The notes below the pieces were generated by a model that searched no databases, had not been told where the DNA came from, and saw nothing but the letters and a program-made list of their open reading frames with translations. The position numbers and the translations under genes were made by a program. Source: an uncultured Paracoccaceae bacterium (GTDB lineage Bacteria; Pseudomonadota; Alphaproteobacteria; Rhodobacterales; Rhodobacteraceae). From it: DNA of 7,166 nt. The stretch covers positions 1-7,166 of the forward strand of contig CALHST010000086.1 of assembly GCA_938038825.1 (NCBI GenBank), read 5' to 3'. Below are positions 1-4,393 of the stretch, one piece after another (within the stretch, counting starts at the first letter, position 1; the number at the start of each line of letters is the position of its first letter).

Positions 1-300
1 GCACTCGCCCATCTAACTCAGCAATACGCAGCCGAATTGGGCCAACATAAAGTGCGCGTAAACGCCATTGCCCCCGGACCTGTGCGCACGAAACTGGCCA
101 TGGCTGTGCACACGCAAGACATCATTGATGCCTATCACGACGCCATCCCCCTGAACCGTTATGGAACCGAAGCGGAACTGGCCAATGCGATCTGCTTTTT
201 GCTGTCGGACGAGGCCAGCTATATCACCGGGCAGGTTTTGGCCGTGGACGGAGGTTTTGAATCGACTGGGATCGGATTGCCATCACTGCGCGCAGATTAA
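1..300 (+). CDS. SDR family oxidoreductase, C-terminal part (5' end outside window)
   Basis: The frame is open from base 1 and ends at TAA 298-300, leaving 99 residues. The first residues (ALAHLTQQYAAEL) are what normally follows the catalytic YxxxK of classical short-chain dehydrogenases, so the Rossmann N-terminus, Ser and Tyr/Lys lie just outside the window. Family hallmarks present are VRVNAIAPGPVRT (about residues 20-32, the strand and loop that close over the nicotinamide), PLNRYGTEAELANAICFLLSDEASYITGQ (the C-terminal helix and strand region) and the terminal AVDGGF motif. It should be a cytosolic NAD(P)-dependent oxidoreductase acting on a hydroxyl or keto group. The substrate cannot be told from this part. 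A TTG at 37 is not a credible start because homology continues upstream of it. The gene ends tail to tail with the glycosyltransferase gene on the other strand, overlapping it by 4 bases. Confidence 0.93.
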   Translation, partial: ALAHLTQQYAAELGQHKVRVNAIAPGPVRTKLAMAVHTQDIIDAYHDAIPLNRYGTEAELANAICFLLSDEASYITGQVLAVDGGFESTGIGLPSLRAD

Positions 301-1874
301 TCCGCGAACAGATATTCCGTTTGTGCAATCTGGCGGGCTTTGTCCGGCTCAATATTCAGGAACTGCGCCAAAGGTTGCACGTTCTGCTCTGGTGTCGCGG
401 TTTCGCTGAACACCGAAAGATGGTCGAACCCCGCATCCCGAATGCGGTCTGTTTCATGTTCAATATCGCGCCGGATCGTTGGCAGCAGACGGTCAAACGT
501 TTCCTGCCGCGTTTGATCTCCCGCAAGACCAACCCGCATCGCATGCCCCACCAGATAATCATCTGAGTAGTTACACTGAACCTCCAGAAACTTGGTGGTG
601 GACCGGTCCGCAGCAAAGTCTTCCAGCAATTCCATGCTTGTCGGATCCATGCAAACCACCAGCCGATCCGTTTCAAAGTAATCGAACAGCATCCGCATCA
701 AAGCGCGCCGATGGCGGTGCCGCTTGGCCATGGTCTTTTGGATCCCCCCCAAATCAGGGAGCGCCGCAGTCTCTTCGTTAAACAGATATTCGATCACAGG
801 CGTATTGGTGAATTGTGAAATCCGGTCGCACAAACGTTTGGCCACGTGCCACTTTTTGCAAATGATGACCATCAGCTCGCGCTCGCGCCCTAATGTGCTT
901 TCGGTTTCCCAGAAACGCGGGGCAAATCGGCGTCCTTCCCGTCCCCGTTCCGTCAGGAACTTATACAGATTGCGCCCTTCATCTGAAATCTTGAATTCAA
1001 TGCCCTTGGCGGCATACAACAAACCCAACCGGCGTTTCAGCTGATCTGCCTCGGAACTGATCTTGCGCGCGAACAGATAGTTCTGTCCCAACAACAGATC
1101 GTAGTGGTCATTGTGAAACGTCACCGGCATTCCATAATCGGTGAACATCAGAAACGTCAGCGCGCGCGATTCAATCTCTTTTCCCGGCACCAAATGGCGC
1201 ACCAATGTCTGAAAAAACGTCTCGTCCGGGATCCATGTCGATTTGAAAAACCGTACGATATCCGGGCGTTTTCGCGCGAACTTCAGCAGCTCTTCCACAG
1301 TGCGTCGTCGCAAGCACCACCATTGGCTGCCAATCATCATTTGCAAATCCGACGGGATCTTGCGCGTCAATCCCAGCCGCTTTTGCAGCTTGAACATCCC
1401 ATAGAACAGCGCCTTCTGGGTCCGTTCGTTGAACCAATGACGATAGATCAAGCGTTCTTCGCGCCAACCCGTTTTGATCCAATAACTGTCAAAATAATCG
1501 AAACTCTCGATAAAGTCGCAATCATTGTCGTCCAAATACTGATGCGTGTATTCGGCGGTTTTGATCGCCATGCAATCACCTGACAGCATGTAAAAATGTG
1601 TCGCCCTGGGAAAGGACTGGATCGCAGTTTCCAGCGCGTTAATCGTGGCCTGAACCAGGCTCCACTCCCCCCAACCGCACCGCACACGCCGATGTGCAAA
1701 CGCGACAGATGCGTTATCTTTCAAGGCATTACGAACATCCAGGTAATCATCGCGCGCAGCCGACGCATCAAAGTGGATCACCATGAAATCACCGGCCGCA
1801 GTCAAACGTTCCGCTTGCTTAATAATTGCAACGGGGTCCTTGTGGCACAGCAGAATATACGCGATTTTCGCCAT
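297..1874 (-). CDS. GT14-like (Branch / core-2 family) beta-1,6-N-acetylglucosaminyltransferase-type glycosyltransferase with extra C-terminal domain
   Basis: A 525-residue protein. Residues 1 to about 265 match the Branch (GT14) fold known from core-2/I GlcNAc-transferases and xylosyltransferases. The visible motifs are AYILLCHKDP at 5-14, CGWGEWSLV at 66-74, LSGD at 97-100, the family signature GSQWWCL at 182-188, and WIPDE at 214-218, whose Glu is at the position of the catalytic base in the mammalian enzymes. There is no signal peptide or membrane segment, so it should act in the cytosol, unlike the Golgi-anchored animal enzymes. Residues from about 270 to 525 form a second, soluble region. 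I recall an uncharacterised domain attached to GT14 in alphaproteobacteria, but I cannot name its function, and no Walker A motif is visible. The donor is probably a UDP-sugar and the acceptor is unknown. The ATG has no clear Shine-Dalgarno sequence. The gene is divergent from a sulfotransferase gene with a 148-base gap, which suggests joint work on a sulfated glycan (inference). Confidence 0.85.
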   Translation of the reverse strand: MAKIAYILLCHKDPVAIIKQAERLTAAGDFMVIHFDASAARDDYLDVRNALKDNASVAFAHRRVRCGWGEWSLVQATINALETAIQSFPRATHFYMLSGDCMAIKTAEYTHQYLDDNDCDFIESFDYFDSYWIKTGWREERLIYRHWFNERTQKALFYGMFKLQKRLGLTRKIPSDLQMMIGSQWWCLRRRTVEELLKFARKRPDIVRFFKSTWIPDETFFQTLVRHLVPGKEIESRALTFLMFTDYGMPVTFHNDHYDLLLGQNYLFARKISSEADQLKRRLGLLYAAKGIEFKISDEGRNLYKFLTERGREGRRFAPRFWETESTLGRERELMVIICKKWHVAKRLCDRISQFTNTPVIEYLFNEETAALPDLGGIQKTMAKRHRHRRALMRMLFDYFETDRLVVCMDPTSMELLEDFAADRSTTKFLEVQCNYSDDYLVGHAMRVGLAGDQTRQETFDRLLPTIRRDIEHETDRIRDAGFDHLSVFSETATPEQNVQPLAQFLNIEPDKARQIAQTEYLFAD

Positions 1875-1908
1875 GGTTTTTGTGCTTTGACTGCTCAGTT
1901 ACACCGCA

Positions 1909-1934
1909 ATTGTAGTGTCTTAGTCATGAATGAC
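1909..1934 (-). promoter_or_regulatory. Possible promoter and operator for the glycosyltransferase gene
   Basis: Read on the - strand, TACAAT (1914 to 1909) matches the -10 consensus at five of six positions and would start transcription near 1902, giving a leader of about 28 bases. No convincing -35 hexamer lies 16-18 bases upstream. That place is partly filled by a small palindrome GTCAT-GA-ATGAC (1923-1934), which could be an operator for an activator or repressor. The call rests only on these matches. Confidence 0.25.
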
Positions 1935-1967
1935 GATTGAATAAACAACATTTCTTTGCTTTTTTCT

Positions 1968-2002
1968 GGCACAGCGAAACTGTGCCGATAAAGAAGGCAC
2001 AG
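1968..2002 (+). repeat. Three copies of GGCACAG (direct, inverted, direct) in the sulfotransferase leader
   Basis: GGCACAG occurs at 1968-1974, inverted as CTGTGCC at 1980-1986, and again directly at 1996-2002, ending 20 bases before the likely start codon of the sulfotransferase gene. The middle copy can pair with the first (7 bp, 5-base loop CGAAA) or with the third (7 bp, 9-base loop), but not with both. As DNA these could be binding sites for a regulator. As RNA they would be two mutually exclusive hairpins in the 5' leader. The sequence does not decide between these. Confidence 0.6.
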
Positions 2003-2022
2003 TCGATTTTAGGATGTACGAT

Positions 2023-2841
2023 ATGGGATTTCCCGGTGTCTGGATGACACAAAGCGAAAGTATGGTGTACCGCGTTGTACCCAAATGCGCATGTTCAACC
2101 ATTGGTCAGATCATGTATTACTCGGACCATGGAACGTTTTTTGACGGCGATATCCATGATGCCAAAGAAGGCCTGCACAAGTGGGCCTTGGAAGACAGCC
2201 ATGCGCCCATTACGGAAAATGTGCAGGAGCACAAATCCTTTGCGTTCACCTGCGTGCGCAATCCCTATACGCGGATTCTAAGCTCGTTTTTTGACAAGAT
2301 TTGCGGCATCCAACGGAATGGAAAGCGCTATCGTGGGAACCTTGTTCCCTTGTTGGTCCAGAAATACGGGATCGAAGTGGGCGGGGATGACGGCAAGGAC
2401 GATTTTGATCAGATCAAGAGTTTTCGTCGATTTTTGCTGTTCGCCCGAGACACCATTCGGTGGCGCAAACCGATGGACCCCGATATTCACTGGTCTGCGA
2501 TGTCGGGCCATGTGTCGACCTTCATCATAAACGGTGGACGCTATGATAAGATCTTTTGGACAGAAGCGTTTAACGACGGAATGGAATCCGTTCTTGGCGC
2601 AACCAAAACACCGAAACCGGTGACCCTGTCCGACATTCCACGGTTCAACGAATCCGAAGGCCACGGCCCCAAGCGCGCGCACCCGGTGGAAGACTATTTT
2701 GACGATCTGTCAATGCATCTGGTCTACGAAATCTACAAACGCGATTTCGAGCTGTTCAAATACGATTTTCTGGATCCATCCAACAAGATGCCGATCGCAG
2801 AAATTGATCTGGATGAGGTTCACGCAAAACTAGGGGATTAA
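2023..2841 (+). CDS. Sulfotransferase family 2 (carbohydrate sulfotransferase-like) protein
   Basis: A 272-residue PAPS-dependent sulfotransferase of the Sulfotransfer_2 type, the family that includes chondroitin/dermatan and heparan-sulfate O-sulfotransferases. The 5'-phosphosulfate-binding loop is YRVVPKCACSTIG near residues 16-28, with the conserved Pro-Lys and Ser-Thr. The 3'-phosphate-binding motif is CVRNPYTRILSSF at 77-89. DPDIHW (152-157) is the usual mid-region motif with the conserved His-Trp. The C-terminus (YFDDL...IYKRDFELFKYDF) has the family's ending pattern. No signal peptide or membrane helix is seen, so it should act in the cytosol. The start at 2023 is chosen because AGGA (2011-2014) lies 8 bases before it. 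An in-frame ATG at 2014 overlaps that site and is less likely, and another in-frame ATG lies at 2044. It is divergent from the glycosyltransferase gene. The acceptor is unknown; an exopolysaccharide or other cell-surface glycan is my inference. Confidence 0.87.
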   Translation: MGFPGVWMTQSESMVYRVVPKCACSTIGQIMYYSDHGTFFDGDIHDAKEGLHKWALEDSHAPITENVQEHKSFAFTCVRNPYTRILSSFFDKICGIQRNGKRYRGNLVPLLVQKYGIEVGGDDGKDDFDQIKSFRRFLLFARDTIRWRKPMDPDIHWSAMSGHVSTFIINGGRYDKIFWTEAFNDGMESVLGATKTPKPVTLSDIPRFNESEGHGPKRAHPVEDYFDDLSMHLVYEIYKRDFELFKYDFLDPSNKMPIAEIDLDEVHAKLGD

Positions 2842-2860
2842 TCCGTCCCCAATTGGCGTC

Positions 2861-2884
2861 AAACGAATACCCCCGGTTAGGGGG
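2861..2884 (-). terminator. Rho-independent terminator after the structured RNA (- strand)
   Basis: Read on the - strand, CCCCC (2884-2880), loop UAACC and GGGGG (2874-2870) form a strong 5-bp GC hairpin, followed by the moderately U-rich UAUUCGUUU (2869-2861). On the + strand the same hairpin is followed by CCCGCG, so it would not end the sulfotransferase transcript. It is the natural end of a - strand transcript coming from the XRE gene or from the structured element 30 bases upstream. The U-tract is interrupted by C and G, which lowers confidence. Confidence 0.45.
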
Positions 2885-2913
2885 CCCGCGCCACGCGCAA
2901 AGACATGTAATAT

Positions 2914-3012
2914 CCGCGCCCTAACACACCAACCGGTTTTCACGAGTCAATCGGGGGATTCCCTGCTGAAGCAGGAACAATTGAACGTTAAAGTGGGTGC
3001 GTCAGGGCGCGG
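2914..3012 (-). ncRNA. Candidate structured RNA or structured 3' UTR downstream of the XRE gene
   Basis: A 9-bp perfect outer stem joins 2914-2922 (CCGCGCCCT) to 3004-3012 (AGGGCGCGG), and pairing continues inward to 2934/2992. On the + strand this inner part has four mismatches (2923/3003, 2926/3000, 2931/2995, 2934/2992). On the - strand three of the four become G-U wobbles, so the - strand RNA has about 20 pairs over 21 positions. Inside it, - strand ACG and UCAAU can pair with AUUGA and CGU. The tip is a hairpin with arms GCAGG/CCUGC (2962-2966 with 2971-2975) and a tetraloop. The result is a rod with internal loops. It begins 12 bases after the stop of the - strand XRE gene and is followed by a - strand hairpin terminator, so it may be the 3' UTR of that gene or a small RNA processed from it. 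I do not recognise the family. No promoter of its own is evident. Confidence 0.45.
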
Positions 3013-3024
3013 TGTCTGCTCGGC

Positions 3025-3396
3025 TTACGAGTTACGATAAATGGCTTGCTGCTCAGAATTCATGTTCGACACGCTTTCAACCAATGCCACGATACGCGAC
3101 ATGATTTGCTCGTCCTGCACATTTGAAATCGCGTTCAGGACTTTTTTGCCGACAACATCGTCGTTTTCAGAATCAACACTGTCCAAACCATCGAAGAAAT
3201 ACGAGATTGGCACAGACAGAACCTTGGCCAGCTCATACAAACGGCTTGCGGATACACGGTTCGATCCGATTTCGTATTTTTGGATCTGCTGGAACGACAA
3301 ATTCAATTGGTTTGCTACATCTGTTTGGGACAGACGGCGCATACGCCGTACCTGTTTAATTTTCTTGCCAACATGGACATCTACTGGATGACTCAT
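3025..3396 (-). CDS. HTH_XRE family transcriptional regulator
   Basis: A 123-residue DNA-binding protein. A Cro/C1-type helix-turn-helix covers about residues 9-65. The recognition part is LSQTDVANQLNLSFQQIQKYE (22-42), followed by GSNRVSASRLYELAKVLSVPISYFFDGL, a pattern common in short alphaproteobacterial XRE regulators (compare the small HTH protein often next to metK in that class). After an acidic linker (73-80) the C-terminal 40 residues are predicted helical and may dimerise; no ligand-binding domain is present. The ATG has AAGG on the - strand 9 bases upstream. The leader (3397-3601) is AT-rich and holds two palindromes, which suggests autoregulation (inference). No target genes are evident here, since both flanking genes belong to other transcription units. 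A structured RNA and terminator follow its stop codon. The regulon is unknown. Confidence 0.9.
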   Translation of the reverse strand: MSHPVDVHVGKKIKQVRRMRRLSQTDVANQLNLSFQQIQKYEIGSNRVSASRLYELAKVLSVPISYFFDGLDSVDSENDDVVGKKVLNAISNVQDEQIMSRIVALVESVSNMNSEQQAIYRNS

Positions 3397-3456
3397 AACT
3401 CACTACCTTTTTGTTAACTTACACCTATATCGGGAAAGGCAGCGATTCTCGCAATT

Positions 3457-3470
3457 GTTCAACTTTGAAC
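3457..3470. promoter_or_regulatory. Palindrome GTTCAA-CT-TTGAAC in the XRE leader
   Basis: A perfect 6-2-6 inverted repeat lies 61 bases upstream of the XRE start codon. Its centre is 43 bases (about four helical turns) from the centre of the larger palindrome at 3496-3517, so proteins bound at both would face the same side of the DNA. It could be an operator for the regulator itself or for another factor. The half-site differs from that of the larger palindrome. Confidence 0.35.
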
Positions 3471-3495
3471 GAAATTCAATCAAAAGTTCTCAATC

Positions 3496-3517
3496 AATGT
3501 ATGATTTATCATACATT
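3496..3517. promoter_or_regulatory. 10-2-10 perfect palindrome, probable operator upstream of the XRE gene
   Basis: The arms AATGTATGAT (3496-3505) and ATCATACATT (3508-3517) are perfect inverted repeats around TT. Each arm contains TATGAT, which is close to a -10 hexamer, so a bound protein could block a promoter here, although no good -35 was found at the right spacing. A third half-site copy, TCATACA, occurs at 3537-3543, 28 bases from the matching arm (3509-3515). A dimeric XRE regulator encoded immediately downstream is the obvious candidate ligand (inference). Confidence 0.5.
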
Positions 3518-3551
3518 CCTTAAAAATCCTTATTTTTCATACAGTAATGCC

Positions 3552-3570
3552 ATTCCCTACAAGCGGGAAT
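3552..3570. repeat. Inverted repeat ATTCCC / GGGAAT between the SGNH gene and the XRE leader
   Basis: Six-base arms at 3552-3557 and 3565-3570 flank the loop TACAAGC. On the - strand it lies 32 bases after the stop of the SGNH gene, where a terminator would be expected, but no U-tract follows. It may be a weak or Rho-assisted transcript end, an operator or chance. Confidence 0.25.
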
Positions 3571-3601
3571 ACGCTTATTTGGCGAAATCGTGAGTGTGAC
3601 A

Positions 3602-4309
3602 CTACCCATTTTGGCCCGAAATAGTCTGTGCCACGCGCGCACCAATCGCAGCACTTCCTTTGATAGAAGGATGGATTCGGTCCAAAGAATGGAAGCTTAG
3701 GTCCCCAAACGGCACCAAGTCACGGTTCGAAAGAAAGAACACACCCGGATCCCGGCTTGCCATCGCCTCTAACCGGCTTTCAAAGCGGTCACCCACCTCG
3801 GCACAATGATCAATTGGCGAATCCCGGCCGGGGGTCCGCAGATAACCCAGATAGATGACCTTGGCGCCGCTTTGCCGAATCTGACCGATGAATTTCGGAA
3901 TTTCGCCGATGTCACCGTTCGCAGAAATCATCCGGGCCATCTGGCGCGCGCATTTCCCACAGCCGCAGCCCAGCCACAAATCATTGCCGCCACCATTCAC
4001 AATAACCCAATCCCAGTCACCTGACACATACTGGCTGGAAATTCGCAGTCCCAAAGCGCCCGAGATTGGCAAACTATACAACATCCGCGCGCCAGACACA
4101 GATCGATCCAGAACCTCTTCATCCAAGGCGCGTTCCACCACGTGGCTAACTGAATTTCTGCTGGTTGCGTTCCACGCCAACATGGAATCGCCAATCGCAA
4201 GGATTCGTGTGCTGCCTGCAGATCCTTGTTCGACAGGTTCCACGCATCCAACCAAGGCAAATAGACCAAACAACCCCATAAGGAGTCGCACAAAAATTAC
4301 GTCACGCAT
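3602..4309 (-). CDS. SGNH/GDSL-family hydrolase, predicted lipoprotein
   Basis: A 235-residue protein. The N-terminus MRDVIFVRLLMGLFGLFALVGC is a lipoprotein signal peptide with lipobox LVGC, so Cys22 should be lipidated and the enzyme held at a membrane facing the periplasm. The SGNH blocks follow in order: GDS with the nucleophile Ser42, a block II Gly in SGARML (about 73), GGND at 107-110, and DRIHPS with catalytic Asp210 and His213. The family are serine esterases or lipases; the substrate is unknown. An odd feature is a Cys-rich insert directly after block III, GCGCGKC (Cys115, 117, 120). An in-frame GTG at 4339 would add 10 residues and has no Shine-Dalgarno. The ATG at 4309 gives a clean signal peptide and has GGGG about 6 bases upstream, so I prefer it. 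The gene lies 84 bases after the mltB-like gene on the same strand and may be cotranscribed. De-O-acetylation of peptidoglycan is a speculative role. Confidence 0.85.
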   Translation of the reverse strand: MRDVIFVRLLMGLFGLFALVGCVEPVEQGSAGSTRILAIGDSMLAWNATSRNSVSHVVERALDEEVLDRSVSGARMLYSLPISGALGLRISSQYVSGDWDWVIVNGGGNDLWLGCGCGKCARQMARMISANGDIGEIPKFIGQIRQSGAKVIYLGYLRTPGRDSPIDHCAEVGDRFESRLEAMASRDPGVFFLSNRDLVPFGDLSFHSLDRIHPSIKGSAAIGARVAQTISGQNG

Positions 4310-4393
4310 TTCGGCCCCGACCAGATTCGATTGTTTCACCGGTCGAACATATCGAATTATCGTTGAAGTTCCATGAAACAGAGTGTCTTCAAT

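Noticed and set aside
1104..1583. Open frame of 159 codons on the + strand inside the glycosyltransferase gene
   Set aside because: It lies antisense to a gene with clear family motifs, has no domain resemblance, and is a by-product of the codon use of the real gene.
1967..1986. TGGCAC-like sigma-54 promoter element before the sulfotransferase gene
   Set aside because: The GG and the next GC are not 12 bases apart and no TTGCA/T follows at the right place. The match is explained by the GGCACAG repeats.
2870..2884. CCCCC-GGTTA-GGGGG hairpin as terminator of the + strand sulfotransferase gene
   Set aside because: On the + strand it is followed by CCCGCG rather than a U-tract. It fits the - strand transcript better.
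2842..3024. tmRNA, 6S RNA or SRP RNA as the identity of the structured element
   Set aside because: No tRNA-like GGTTC arm or tag-coding stretch for tmRNA, no SRP GGAA/GCAGCC loop, and the closing stem plus length do not match 6S as I know it. smpB is nearby but unrelated in position and strand.
2842..3024. Riboswitch
   Set aside because: Read on the - strand, where the structure forms, no gene lies downstream; only the 3' end of a convergent gene does.
3411..3593. 60-codon open frame on the + strand in the XRE leader
   Set aside because: AT-rich regulatory region with palindromes, no Shine-Dalgarno and no protein resemblance.
4363..4392. TTGAAG / CTTCAA inverted repeat between the mltB-like and SGNH genes
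   Set aside because: Only 6 AT-rich pairs across an 18-base loop and no U-tract. Too weak to be a terminator, so cotranscription remains possible.
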